From contig NZ_CP121110.1 in assembly GCF_029625315.1 (NCBI RefSeq), forward strand, positions 1,541,501 through 1,605,500: a stretch of 64,000 bases of DNA, in the 5' to 3' direction. The translations under genes and the position numbers were made by a program. Positions 1 through 8,700 of this stretch are shown in pieces. The stretch is from Flavobacterium ginsengisoli (GTDB taxonomy: Bacteria > Bacteroidota > Bacteroidia > Flavobacteriales > Flavobacteriaceae). The notes under the pieces were generated by a model that was not told the DNA's origin, made no database searches, and worked only from the letters and a program-made list of their open reading frames with translations. Numbering within the stretch: the first letter of the stretch is position 1; each line of letters starts with the position of its first letter.

Positions 1-552
1 CTTCAACACTTTTTATAAAACACCCGCCATAAAGAATTTTCTCTTTTCCGAACCATACTACAATATTATCTGGCGCATGGCCTTTACCAGGATAATACAC
101 TTCAAATTTGTATTGTCCAACTGTAAAAATTGTGTCATTCGGAGTTATAAATTCAGATCTGGATTCGTTGTTCTTTTTCAAAATATCATCTGTCAGCTTA
201 ATAGAGTACGTTTTGATTCCTTTTTTTTATAAAAATCAAATCCACCCGCACGATCTTCATGTGAGTGCGTTCCAAAAAGCATAACAACTTCTTTATTATG
301 TTTTGATTTTATACTATCCAATAAAGGCTGAAACTGTGTTTTATCCCAAGGCGCATCAAAAAGAACAACTCCTTTATCTGTAACAACATACATGGCATTG
401 GCAGAAATCTTTGTCCCTTTATAATCGCTAAAAGTCTTATAAACATAAAAGTCACCTGTAAGATGACTTATTTGTAATGGCGAATTCTTAGATTGTCCAA
501 AGCTGTTTGAAACTATAACTAAGAATAAAATTATCGAAGCTAATTTTCGCAT
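1..552 (-). pseudogene. Subclass B1 metallo-beta-lactamase, frameshifted and cut by window edge
   Basis: Secreted zinc hydrolase expected to open beta-lactam rings in the periplasm. The first 20 residues are a signal peptide ending in SFGQ. Residues 96-104 read HSHEDRAGG, the zinc motif HxHxD. The reading frame breaks in an A8 run (221-228 on the plus strand). One more A restores a continuous frame that carries GKGHAPDNIVVWF (third zinc histidine) and GGCFIKS (zinc cysteine), which are typical of subclass B1. The last zinc histidine would lie beyond the left edge. Family knowledge: JOHN-1 of F. johnsoniae and the IND enzymes are of this type. It lies 10 bp downstream of the DUF2147 gene on the same strand. 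The break is probably a sequencing error, but slippage in a long A run could also be real. Confidence 0.85.
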
Positions 553-562
553 TAGATTTTAA

Positions 563-991
563 TTAATTTTTTACCCTTGTCCAATATTGCGTTCTACCCA
601 TTAAAGATATACCAACATACCCTCGAAGTTTTAGTTTATCGGCAGATTCTAATGAGATATAACATTTGTATTTTTTACCGCTTGTAGGGTCTAAAATAGT
701 ACCTCCATTATATTCATCACCATCTTTTTTTAAACCATTTATAATTACCATTCCTAAAATTGGCTTGTTTTTTTCAGCTCCTTCACATTTTACGCAGACA
801 TCTTTTTTATGGCTATCGCGAAGTATATCTACTACTTTACCATACAATTTCCCTGATTTTTCGTAAATCTCTACGATCGATTTTGCTTCACCTGTTTCAT
901 CATCAATTGTTTTCCATTTCCCAATTACACTTTGGCTTTGCATGGTTAGCGCAAAGAAAAAAACACCGATTGTTAACATCCAATTTTTCAT
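563..991 (-). CDS. DUF2147 secreted protein
   Basis: A 142-residue protein with an N-terminal signal peptide (MKNWMLTIGVFFFALTMQSQ) followed by a DUF2147 domain that begins SVIGKWKTIDDETGEAKS and ends GRTQYWTRVKN. DUF2147 proteins are small exported proteins of unknown role, widespread in Bacteroidota and Proteobacteria. In this sequence the frame is open into the upstream YihY gene, so a naive ORF caller predicts one 450-residue fusion. The internal ATG followed by a clean signal peptide shows that this is a separate gene. It probably forms an operon with YihY upstream and the beta-lactamase downstream. Confidence 0.8.
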   Translation of the reverse strand: MKNWMLTIGVFFFALTMQSQSVIGKWKTIDDETGEAKSIVEIYEKSGKLYGKVVDILRDSHKKDVCVKCEGAEKNKPILGMVIINGLKKDGDEYNGGTILDPTSGKKYKCYISLESADKLKLRGYVGISLMGRTQYWTRVKN

Positions 992-1915
992 ACTAGTAAG
1001 TTTTTTTTGTTTTAATTTTCTGATAGAAGCGTTTAGTTCGAACCCTAAAAGCAGTATCATACAGTTTATCCAAATATAAAACATTAGAATTAATAATGTC
1101 CCAATTGAACCATAAAGTTCGTTATATTTTGAAAATTTTATAACCCAAATCCCAAAAAAGAACGAAGATATAACAATTAGGATCGTTGTAAAAACAGAAC
1201 CAATGCTTATAAAAGACACTTTATTATACTGTTTTGTACCATAACGCAATAATATTGAAGATGTTATCAAAATCATTAAAATAACAAACAAGTATCTTCC
1301 TAAGATGATCAACGGAATTCGATCACTCAATACATCCTGAATGATTGTTTTCTGAATAAAAACCTCAAAAACGACAATTGTTGCCACTGTTACAAACAAA
1401 ATAACTGTCATAACAAGAGAAATTGCCAACGCAACAAGATACTGTTTAAAAAATCCGCGTTTATCAAAAACATGTTTAGAAGATTCAAAACCGCTCAAAA
1501 TGCCATTTATACCATTTGCCATTAAGAAAATAGAAAGCAGGAAACCTGACGATAATAAACCCGAGTGACTATTATTTAAAATATCACTAATGATTTTACT
1601 AATCGCATCAAAAGTGTTTGGCGGAACGCTTTGCTGAACGAACTGCAAGAAATCTTCCTGAAAATTATCTATAGGAATAAATGGAATTAAGTTTAAGATA
1701 AACAGTGCAAAAGGAAATAAAGCCATGAAAAAGCTAAAAGAAACCGCACTGGCATGATATGAAAATGCACCTTCAATAATTCCTAAGGTATACATTTCTA
1801 GCAAATCATACAGCGAAAAACCTTCTAGCCAAGGCAGTTTTATTCTTTTAAAAAGTCGGGCTACATTGCGTATAACAGGCAATTTCTCAATCCGATCTTC
1901 TATCTCCTGCGACAT
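992..1915 (-). CDS. YihY/virulence factor BrkB family inner membrane protein
   Basis: About 308 residues with several hydrophobic segments, matching the YihY/BrkB (UPF0761) family, once misnamed RNase BN. The N-terminal part carries GIIEGAFSYHASAVSFSFFM, typical of the family, and the last helix ends MILLLGFELNASIRKLKQ. Its molecular function is not established. The 3' end is disturbed. The A8 run at 1001-1008 leaves no stop before the DUF2147 start. With A7 the frame would end at a TGA overlapping the next ATG as ATGA, and with A9 it would end at TAG just before it. The true stop therefore lies at about 985-995. Confidence 0.85.
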
Positions 1916-2004
1916 ATTTTTAGATTTTAGATTTCTGAGTTTAGTCCAACTATCGGGATAGATTTACAAAACTCATAACTTATAACTCAAAATTTATAAC
2001 TTCG

Positions 2005-2862
2005 TTAAAAAGCTTTCAAACTCAAATCCATATTATAAACAGAATGCGTTAAAGCACCAGACGAAATATAATCTACACCGCATAAAGCATATTCACGAAC
2101 TGTTTTTTCACTGATATTTCCTGAAGATTCAGTTTGGCATTTTGTACCAATTAATTCAACGGCCGTTTTAGTATCTTCATAATTAAAGTTATCAATCAGA
2201 ATTCTATGAACTCCATCGCTCAATAAAATCTCTCTAATTTCATCTAGATTGCGAGCTTCAACAATAATTTTTAAATCCAAATTATTTTCCTCTAAATATT
2301 CTTTTGTTTTAGAAATCGCACGAGTAATTCCGCCTGCAAAATCAATATGATTGTCTTTTAACATAATCATATCATATAAAGCATAACGGTGATTCTCGCC
2401 ACCTCCAATTTTTACAGCCCATTTTTCTGCCGCTCTAAAATTTGGAGTCGTTTTACGTGTATCTAAAATCTTTGTATTTGTTCCTTCCAAAAGATCCATT
2501 AAATGACTTGTTTTTGTAGCAATTGCAGACATTCTCTGCATGGTATTCAAAACAACTCTTTCAGCTTTTAAAATAGATTGTGAGCTTCCAGAAACTTCAA
2601 AAACAACTTCTCCGTATTCTACATGCGTTCCATCTTCAATAAAAGTTTTCACTTTCAGTTTTGGATCCACATGTGCAAATATCATTTTTGCCAATTCTAC
2701 ACCAGCAATTATTCCTTGATCTTTTACCAACAATTTAGCTTGACCGTGAGCTGTATCTGGTATACAAGCCAGCGAACTATAATCGCCTGGTCCAACATCT
2801 TCTCTTATGGCGTTACTAATCAAAAGTTGTAATTCTGCTTGAAATTGTGCTTCGCTTATCAT
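2005..2862 (-). CDS. nadC: Nicotinate-nucleotide diphosphorylase (carboxylating), quinolinate phosphoribosyltransferase
   Basis: Converts quinolinate and PRPP to nicotinate mononucleotide, CO2 and pyrophosphate in de novo NAD synthesis in the cytoplasm. The 285-residue length is normal for the family. Visible motifs are ERVVLN (about 101-106), DTRKTTP (134-140), GGGENHR (153-159) and LKDNH (168-172), which line the phosphoribosyl and quinolinate site. The C-terminal barrel includes IDNF and the glycine-rich SSGALTHS. It lies about 90 bp downstream of the YihY start on the same strand. No other NAD genes are nearby, so it may be expressed alone. Confidence 0.96.
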   Translation of the reverse strand: MISEAQFQAELQLLISNAIREDVGPGDYSSLACIPDTAHGQAKLLVKDQGIIAGVELAKMIFAHVDPKLKVKTFIEDGTHVEYGEVVFEVSGSSQSILKAERVVLNTMQRMSAIATKTSHLMDLLEGTNTKILDTRKTTPNFRAAEKWAVKIGGGENHRYALYDMIMLKDNHIDFAGGITRAISKTKEYLEENNLDLKIIVEARNLDEIREILLSDGVHRILIDNFNYEDTKTAVELIGTKCQTESSGNISEKTVREYALCGVDYISSGALTHSVYNMDLSLKAF

Positions 2863-3037
2863 TTTTCTATTTTTAATAATATGCTAAATTAGGATATATT
2901 TTATGGATTTGAAAGTTACTGCACCATGAAAAATTACATAAAACATTAAATATCTCTTTTTTAACTATTAAGATATTCAGAAAAATAAAGTTACAATTCT
3001 TAACAAAACTTAATCTCTTAATAAGAGCTCAATTAAA

Positions 3038-3045
3038 TATCTTTG
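3038..3045 (+). promoter_or_regulatory. Flavobacterial -7 box TATCTTTG
   Basis: Matches the TAnnTTTG consensus and lies 22 bp before the ATG at 3067. No clear TTG -33 element was seen. A TTG at 3043 that would extend the ORF lies inside this box, so the ATG at 3067 is the more likely start. Confidence 0.55.
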
Positions 3046-3066
3046 AAGTTTATTCAAGCAAAAATC

Positions 3067-4167
3067 ATGGGATTAATTAAAGATATTTACTCGGTTTCTT
3101 TTTACGAAAAATTTGGTCAGGCTGTCGCCGAAGTACATCCTTCATTCAACAAACAAAAATTCATTGAAGCGATTTACGAAGGCGATTTTGTACAGAAAGA
3201 ATGGAAAGACCGCATGAAACATACTACAGTTGTACTTCACCAATTTATGCCTCAGAATTTTGTAGAAGCCACTGCTTTAATTGATGAAATCATTGAAAAC
3301 TTAAAGAAAAATAGTTTTACTGATGGCAATCTGGCTTTCATTTTCTTTGCCGATTATATCGAAATGTACGGTTTAGACGATTTTGAAACTTCCGTAAAGG
3401 CCTTTGTTTCTATAACACAATTTATAAGTCGCGAGTTTGCCGTTCGTCCCTTTCTTTTAAAATATAAAGAAAGAATGATCAACGAAATGATTAAATGGTC
3501 TTTGCACAAAAATCATCATGTACGAAGATTAGCTAGCGAAGGTTCAAGACCCAGATTGCCTTGGGCAATGGCGATTCCGTTTCTAAAAAAAGACCCAACT
3601 TCTATTCTTCTGATTTTAGAAAATTTAAAAAATGATCCTTCAGAATATGTTCGCAGAAGTGTTGCCAATAATTTGAATGATATTGTAAAAGATAATCCTG
3701 AGATTGTACTCGAAATCGCTTCAAGATGGAAAGGCCACAGCAAAGAAACAGACGGAATTATAAAACACGGTTGCCGAACTTTATTAAAACAAGGACATCC
3801 TGAAATTTTAAGTCATTATGGTTTAGAAAGCACCAATATCGAGCTTTCATCTTTCGAAATCAAAACTCCAACTGTAAAAATTGGAGATTATCTGCAGTTT
3901 CATTTTCATTTAAATAATAAAAACGAAGAACCCAAAACAGTTCGTTTAGAATATGCCGTTCATTACAAAAAAGCAAAAGGGCATTTGGCAAAAAAAGTCT
4001 TTAAAATCAGTGAGAAAATTTATCATCCAAATCAATTAACTAAGATTGAAAGAAATCAGTCTTTTAAATTGATTACGACCAGAGTTTTTCACACAGGAAA
4101 ACATCAATTGTCGATTATTATTAATGGAACTGAAAGTGAAGTTTTGGAGTTTGAGTTGATTGATTAA
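3067..4167 (+). CDS. DNA alkylation repair protein, AlkD-like HEAT-repeat fold
   Basis: A 366-residue, mostly helical protein of the AlkC/AlkD glycosylase superfamily, which removes alkylated bases such as 3-methyladenine. The central region has repeated helical pairs, for example KNHHVRRLASEGSRPRLPW and KNDPSEYVRRSVANNLNDI, the typical HEAT-like repeats. The C-terminal ~100 residues are a beta-rich extension seen in long flavobacterial members. The start was chosen at MGLIKDIYSVSFYE. The longer ORF starts at a TTG buried in the -7 box and would not be transcribed in full. No signal peptide. It stands alone between nadC (opposite strand) and the pirin operon. Which base it repairs cannot be read from sequence. 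Confidence 0.85.
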   Translation: MGLIKDIYSVSFYEKFGQAVAEVHPSFNKQKFIEAIYEGDFVQKEWKDRMKHTTVVLHQFMPQNFVEATALIDEIIENLKKNSFTDGNLAFIFFADYIEMYGLDDFETSVKAFVSITQFISREFAVRPFLLKYKERMINEMIKWSLHKNHHVRRLASEGSRPRLPWAMAIPFLKKDPTSILLILENLKNDPSEYVRRSVANNLNDIVKDNPEIVLEIASRWKGHSKETDGIIKHGCRTLLKQGHPEILSHYGLESTNIELSSFEIKTPTVKIGDYLQFHFHLNNKNEEPKTVRLEYAVHYKKAKGHLAKKVFKISEKIYHPNQLTKIERNQSFKLITTRVFHTGKHQLSIIINGTESEVLEFELID

Positions 4168-4325
4168 CTGTACTGAATTCACAAATTATCAAGGTTTAAA
4201 CATCCTGAACTTAGAAACATCAAAATCAACAATTTGAATAATTACACATTTTCACTACTTTTATAGATAATACAAAAAACAACTTTTCTTAATCTAAATT
4301 AAGTTACAGATTTCTATCACCACTG

Positions 4326-4333
4326 TAATTTTG
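4326..4333 (+). promoter_or_regulatory. Candidate -7 box TAATTTTG for the pirin operon
   Basis: Fits TAnnTTTG and lies 23 bp before the pirin ATG, a spacing like that of other promoters here. No TTG -33 box is clear, so this is a moderate call. Confidence 0.45.
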
Positions 4334-4355
4334 TTTTCAAATAAAATAATACCAC

Positions 4356-5237
4356 ATGTCAAACATCAGTTTAATCATCGAAGAACGTGCAGCCAATATT
4401 GGCAATTTTATGGTAGGAAGATTATTGCCTTTCCGTGAAAAAAGAGCCGTTGGACCATTTGTATTTATCGATCATATGGGGCCTGCGCATTTAAGTGACC
4501 ATGAAAATATGGATGTTCCTCCGCACCCGCATATCGGACTTTCAACACTTACTTTTTTATTTGAAGGAAGCATTATGCACCGCGATAGTTTAGGAACCGA
4601 ATTAGAAATAAAGCCAGGCGCTGTAAACTGGATGACAGCCGGAAAAGGAATTGTTCACTCAGAAAGAACTCCAGAATATTTAAGACATTCAGATAAAATG
4701 CTTCACGGTTTGCAGATTTGGGTTGCTCTTCCTAAAGAATTAGAGCAAATGGAACCTAATTTTACACACGTTGAAGCAGATAATATTCCTGCTTGGGAAG
4801 AAAATGGAGTTTCGTTCAAATTGATTGCTGGTGAAGCTTTTGGAAAAAAATCTCCAGTTCCTGTTTATAGTCCATTATACTTTATTGAAATTAAAAGCAA
4901 AGAGGCTCAAAAAATTAATATCGGAAAAGATTTGTTTGGCGAAAGCGGTTTATATATTTTGGAAGGAAGCATCAAAAATGGCGAACATACATACGATCCA
5001 AGACAAATTTTAATTACAACTGAAGCCTCTCTTTGCGAGTTCGAAATTGTCGCAAACTCTACAGTTTATATTTTTGGAGGAGAGCCATTTCCTGAAGAAC
5101 ATTTCATCTTTTGGAACTTTGTTTCTTCTGATAAAAACCTCATCGAAAAAGCAAAAATTGACTGGACAAACCAGACTTTTCCAAAAGTTCCTGGAGAAAC
5201 CGAATTTGTACCATTGCCTGAACCAAGAATTAGATAA
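4356..5237 (+). CDS. Pirin family protein
   Basis: A 293-residue bicupin of the pirin family. The N-terminal cupin holds the iron-binding motif PHPHIGLSTLTFLFEG (about 51-66), then HRDS and KGIVHSERTPE with the remaining ligands. The C-terminal cupin is the pirin_C domain. Pirins are cytoplasmic metal proteins; some have quercetinase activity and others are redox-dependent regulators, and sequence alone does not decide here. It is the first gene of a tight trio with OsmC (2 bp after the stop) and a small GNAT protein, an arrangement that hints at a stress or redox role. Confidence 0.93.
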   Translation: MSNISLIIEERAANIGNFMVGRLLPFREKRAVGPFVFIDHMGPAHLSDHENMDVPPHPHIGLSTLTFLFEGSIMHRDSLGTELEIKPGAVNWMTAGKGIVHSERTPEYLRHSDKMLHGLQIWVALPKELEQMEPNFTHVEADNIPAWEENGVSFKLIAGEAFGKKSPVPVYSPLYFIEIKSKEAQKINIGKDLFGESGLYILEGSIKNGEHTYDPRQILITTEASLCEFEIVANSTVYIFGGEPFPEEHFIFWNFVSSDKNLIEKAKIDWTNQTFPKVPGETEFVPLPEPRIR

Positions 5238-5239
5238 TT

Positions 5240-5635
5240 ATGAATACAATAGCAGCAAAAATAGATACGCGTTTGTATCGCACCGAAATAACATCTTCCA
5301 GTGGAAATGTAGTAATTGCAGATGAACCACAGGAAATGGGTGGGAAAAATTTAGGATTCAGTCCGTCAGAACTTTTAGCTTCGTCATTAGCCTCTTGCAC
5401 ACTGATTACATTAAGAATGTACATCAATAGAAAGCAATGGAATGTTGAAGAAATCAATATAAAAGTCGATTTTGAAAGAGATTCAGAACAAAACGTATCT
5501 CTTTTTACCCGAAAAATAGAAATCGTTGGCGAAGTTGACGAAAAACAAAGGCAGCGCCTAGAAACGATTGCAAATAGCTGTCCGATTCATAAAACATTAA
5601 CACATTCAATCGAAATCAAAACCACATTATTTTAA
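5240..5635 (+). CDS. OsmC family protein (peroxiredoxin-like)
   Basis: A 131-residue OsmC/Ohr-superfamily protein. These reduce organic or other hydroperoxides with two cysteines. Both are visible: one in SSLASCTLITLRMY (about residue 53) and one in NSCPIHKTL (about residue 114). The SPSELLASSLASC segment is typical of OsmC. The start lies two bases after the pirin stop, so the genes are translated from one mRNA. The physiological substrate is unknown. Confidence 0.92.
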   Translation: MNTIAAKIDTRLYRTEITSSSGNVVIADEPQEMGGKNLGFSPSELLASSLASCTLITLRMYINRKQWNVEEINIKVDFERDSEQNVSLFTRKIEIVGEVDEKQRQRLETIANSCPIHKTLTHSIEIKTTLF

Positions 5636-5640
5636 TCATC

Positions 5641-5925
5641 ATGGAAATTCAACAAATAAACGATACAAGAAGAGGCTATTTTGAAGCTGTAGAAGACGGA
5701 AAAGAAGCTGGAAAAATGACTTATACTTGGGCAGGAGACTCTAAATTTATTATTGACCATACAGAAGTAAGTCCAGATTTTAATGGAAAAGGTGTTGGCA
5801 AAAAATTAGTTATGGCAGCCGTAGATTATGCCAGAGCAAATAATGTAAAAATTATTCCTCTTTGTCCTTTCGCAAAAAGCGTTTTTGATAAGGTTCCTGA
5901 AATACATGATGTACTTTTTTCTTAA
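5641..5925 (+). CDS. Small GNAT-family N-acetyltransferase (YjdJ/COG2388 type)
   Basis: A 94-residue single-domain acetyltransferase-like protein. The acetyl-CoA binding segment reads NGKGVGKKLVMAAVDYARAN (about 53-72), followed by KIIPLCPFAKSVF, typical of the short YjdJ family. The substrate is unknown. It is the third gene of the pirin-osmC operon, 5 bp after the osmC stop, and the repeat region at 5942 follows its stop. Confidence 0.9.
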   Translation: MEIQQINDTRRGYFEAVEDGKEAGKMTYTWAGDSKFIIDHTEVSPDFNGKGVGKKLVMAAVDYARANNVKIIPLCPFAKSVFDKVPEIHDVLFS

Positions 5926-5941
5926 AAGGTTCTAAGTTTTT

Positions 5942-6062
5942 TTAACCGCAAAGCGCGCAAAGAATAACGCAAAGTTCGCAAAGTTTTTAGACAAAGCTTT
6001 GCGAACTTTGCGTTTATACTAAGTCAAGTAAATAACAAAACCTTGCGCTCTTTGCGGTAAAA
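5942..6062. repeat. Intergenic inverted repeat, CGCAAAG family
   Basis: Nested inverted repeat made of CGCAAAG units. The outer arms start ACCGCAAAGCGCGCAAAG and end CTCTTTGCGGTAA. The inner arms at 5966-5983 and 5997-6014 are perfectly complementary over 18 bp. It fills most of the gap between the GNAT gene and the adenosine deaminase, and could act as a terminator or mRNA-stabilising hairpin. Confidence 0.8.
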
Positions 6063-6107
6063 ATTCAAGATAACGAAATTCGATTTTCAAATTTCTCCGA
6101 AAACTCG

Positions 6108-6115
6108 TATATTTG
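6108..6115 (+). promoter_or_regulatory. Flavobacterial -7 box TATATTTG
   Basis: Matches TAnnTTTG and lies 21 bp before the adenosine deaminase ATG. No TTG -33 element is evident at the normal spacing. Confidence 0.5.
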
Positions 6116-6136
6116 CGCGTAATTTAATCTTAGAGT

Positions 6137-7551
6137 ATGACAAGAATAATTACGCTTTTCTGTATTTTTATAGCACAAATCGGCTTTTCTCAATCGGCTG
6201 AGAGTTATTTAGAAAAAATCAGAAATAATGAAGCTCTCTTAACAGCTTTTTTTCAACAAATGCCTAAAGGAGGCGATTTACATCATCATTTTTCAGGATC
6301 AATTTATGCAGAACCGCTTTTAGAAAGAGCTATTGCTGAAGACTTTTATTTGAATCTAGAAACCATGGCAGTTTCTAAAACCAAACCTGAAAAAGGAAAT
6401 TGGGAAAACTTTTCATCTCTTAAAAGCAAAGGAAAATTAGATTACTATCAGCAACAAGTTATGCAAACTTGGTCTATTAAAGATTACAATGGCTCCGTTC
6501 CTTCTGATGATCAATTCTTTGATTCTTTTATGAAATTTGAACCAACGATTGCAGGTCATTTTGCAGAAGGAATGCTTGAATTAAAAAAGCGTGCGATTGC
6601 AGAAAATGTGCTTTATATTGAAACACAATTATCGACAATTCCGTGCGATATGAATGTTTCAGATCTAACCGGTTTCAATTCAAAATTACGCCAAGCCGCA
6701 GAACAGAAAGATGAAAAAGCTGTTATGAAACTTTTAGATGAATTGTATAAATCATTTCAGAAAAAAGATGCTAAAAAATATGCTTTAGATTTCAATAATA
6801 ATTTCATTGCAAAACTGCATAAAGACTTAAAAATAGATGACGATAAATTTACGATGCGTTATCAAAACTTTGTGCTTCGTTTTATGGATCCTGTTGATTT
6901 ATTTAAAAACCTGACAATAGCTTTTATCTCTGCAAACGAAAGTAAATTGGTTGCTGGCGTAAACATTGTTTCTCCAGAGCATGGAGAAAATTCTATGAAA
7001 GATTACTGGCTTCATATGGTAATGTTTAAATATTGCCACTCTAAATTTTCAGACGTAAAATATACGCTTCATGCAGGTGAATTGACTTTAGGTTTAGTCC
7101 AGCCGGAAGAATTGACTTGGCATATTAATGACGCGATCTATGTTGCGGGAGCAAACAGAATTGGTCACGGAGTTGATATTGCGTATGAGGCAAATTCATA
7201 TGATTTATTAAAATATATGTCGAAAAACAACATTCCGATTGAGATCAATTTAGCAAGCAACGAATTCATTTTGAAAGTAAAAGAAAACAGACATCCGTTT
7301 ACGCTTTACAAAGAATTTAATGTGCCAATTGTGATCAGTACAGACGACGCCGAATTCTAAGAAGCAGTATGACAGAACAGTATGTTTTACTGGCAAAAAG
7401 ATATCCCGACGTAAATTATGAAACGATTAAAAAATACGTTTACAATAGCATCAATTACAGTTTCATTCAAGATCCTTCAGTAAAAAAACAATTACTGAAA
7501 GATTTAGATACTCGTTTTAAAACTTTTGAGGCGAATTTTTCTAAAAACTAA
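6137..7551 (+). pseudogene. Secreted adenosine deaminase-like amidohydrolase, frameshifted
   Basis: Deaminates adenosine or a related nucleoside to inosine. The reconstructed length is 471 residues. A signal peptide ends at about residue 19 (IAQIGFSQS), so it acts outside the cytoplasm, like the animal ADGF/CECR1 enzymes. Zinc and catalytic motifs are GDLHHHFSGS (46-55), TLHAGEL, RIGHGVDIA and the final STDDA. The frame ends just after STDDA at an EcoRI-like GAATTC. Adding one G (7350-7354) restores DDAGILRSSMTEQYVLLAKR and runs to the stop at 7551. The active site is fully retained, so the break is probably an assembly error. It lies between two intergenic repeats. Confidence 0.85.
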
Positions 7552-7555
7552 TCTT

Positions 7556-7712
7556 AAATCTATGTAAAAATTTCACGCAGATTTTAAACCGATTTAGGTT
7601 GATTTAATAAAGTTTTTTTTTAAAACAAAATACTAAAAATAAAATCCGTTTAATCTGCAAAATCTGCGAGAGTATAATTTTTCCCGCAGATTTGGCAGAT
7701 CCAGCAGATAAA
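7556..7712. repeat. Intergenic inverted repeat with CGCAGATTT motif
   Basis: Imperfect hairpin: ACGCAGATTTTAAACCGATT pairs with a downstream arm reading AAATCCGTTTAATCTGC and CAAAATCTGCG. A further GCAGATTTGGCAGAT unit follows. It fills the gap between the deaminase and the ABM gene. No ORF or promoter was seen within it. Confidence 0.6.
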
Positions 7713-7725
7713 ATTTATTTAAATT

Positions 7726-8029
7726 ATGATTCTAGAAGCGAGCATTTCTATACGTAAAACCAAACTTAGCAAATCAATTTGAAGCTGATTTTACTAAAGC
7801 AAGCCAATACATTTCATCAATCGATGGTTATTTAGGACATAGATTAGAGAAATGTCTCGAAGTCGAAAATAAATATCTTTTACTGGTCGATTGGAATACA
7901 TTAGAAGATCACACAGTAGGTTTTAGAACTTCTGAAGCGTATCAGGAATGGAAAAAGATTTTACATCATTATTACGAACCTTTTCCAATTGTAGAACATT
8001 TTGAAACGGTTTTTGAAAACAAAAAATAA
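7726..8029 (+). pseudogene. Antibiotic biosynthesis monooxygenase (ABM) domain protein, frameshifted
   Basis: A reconstructed 100-residue ferredoxin-like ABM-domain protein. Family members act as small cofactor-free oxygenases or heme-degrading enzymes, but many have unknown roles. After the break the frame reads AFLYVKPNLANQFEADFTKA and continues through SSIDGYLGHRLEKCLE and YQEWKKILHHYYEPFP, the usual ABM pattern of GY-x-hydrophobic strand and SEAYQEW. The N-terminus MILEA is out of frame by one extra base in GCGAGC at 7738-7743. Restoring GCAGC joins the two parts as EAAFLYV. It stands alone between two repeat regions. Confidence 0.75.
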
Positions 8030-8037
8030 AGTTTTCA

Positions 8038-8122
8038 TTTTGCCACAGATTAAAAGGATTAAAAAGATTTGTTTAAATTTAAAATAATCTAATCTGTGTT
8101 AATCCTTTTAATCTGTGGCAAA
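8038..8122. repeat. Intergenic inverted repeat, CCACAGATTAAAA family
   Basis: Arms at 8041-8062 and 8099-8120 are perfect reverse complements over 22 bp (TGCCACAGATTAAAAGGATT and so on). Related copies occur at 15656 and 61409. It lies just after the ABM stop and before rlmH. Confidence 0.85.
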
Positions 8123-8127
8123 AAAAA

Positions 8128-8163
8128 TAAATTCGTGCGAATTAGTGTAATTCGTTGCAAAAA
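8128..8163. repeat. Single arm of the AATTCGTG repeat family
   Basis: AAATTCGTGCGAATTAGTG followed by TAATTCGTTGCAAAA resembles one arm of the inverted repeat at 58308-58392. The partner arm is absent. Confidence 0.5.
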
Positions 8164-8172
8164 ACTTAACCA

Positions 8173-8646
8173 ATGAATATCAAACTTATAGCAATAGGCA
8201 AAACAGATAATAAATCGCTTCAGACTTTGATAGACGATTACACCAAACGCTTGTCATTTTACATCAAATTTGATCTGGAAATAATTCCCGATATCAAAAA
8301 CGTCAAAAACTTATCTGAAAGCCAGCAGAAAGAAAAAGAAGGCGAATTAATTCTGTCTAAACTTTCAGCAACAGATCAATTGATTTTGTTGGATGAAAAC
8401 GGAAAAACATTCTCAAGTGTTGGTTTTTCTGAAGAATTACAGAAGAAAATGAATTCTGGAGTTAAAACTTTAGTTTTTGTAATTGGTGGTCCTTACGGAT
8501 TTTCTGAAACCGTTTATAAAAAAGCACAAGGAAAAGTTTCTCTTTCGCTAATGACTTTTTCGCATCAAATGGTTCGTTTATTTTTCATAGAACAATTATA
8601 TCGCGGATTTACGATTTTACGCAATGAACCTTATCATCATCAATAG
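8173..8646 (+). CDS. rlmH: 23S rRNA (pseudouridine1915-N3)-methyltransferase RlmH
   Basis: A SPOUT-class methyltransferase that methylates pseudouridine 1915 in helix 69 of 23S rRNA on the assembled ribosome, using SAM. The 157-residue length is exactly normal. The N-terminus MNIKLIAIGKTDNKSLQTL is typical. The SAM-binding knot is VFVIGGPYGFSE (about 101-112), and the C-terminus SLMTFSHQMVRLFFIEQLYR to RNEPYHHQ is the family signature. It is a single gene between repeat elements, with a GGGGCAAAGATTCAAAG-type repeat just after the stop. Confidence 0.97.
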   Translation: MNIKLIAIGKTDNKSLQTLIDDYTKRLSFYIKFDLEIIPDIKNVKNLSESQQKEKEGELILSKLSATDQLILLDENGKTFSSVGFSEELQKKMNSGVKTLVFVIGGPYGFSETVYKKAQGKVSLSLMTFSHQMVRLFFIEQLYRGFTILRNEPYHHQ

Positions 8647-8700
8647 ATTCTTTAAAGGGGCAAAGATTCAAAGAAACAAAGGTTCAAAGTTTTTTAAGTT

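Noticed and set aside
563..1915. A genuine YihY-DUF2147 fusion protein
   Set aside because: The join is at an A8 run and the DUF2147 part has its own ATG and signal peptide; other homopolymer errors are abundant in this window.
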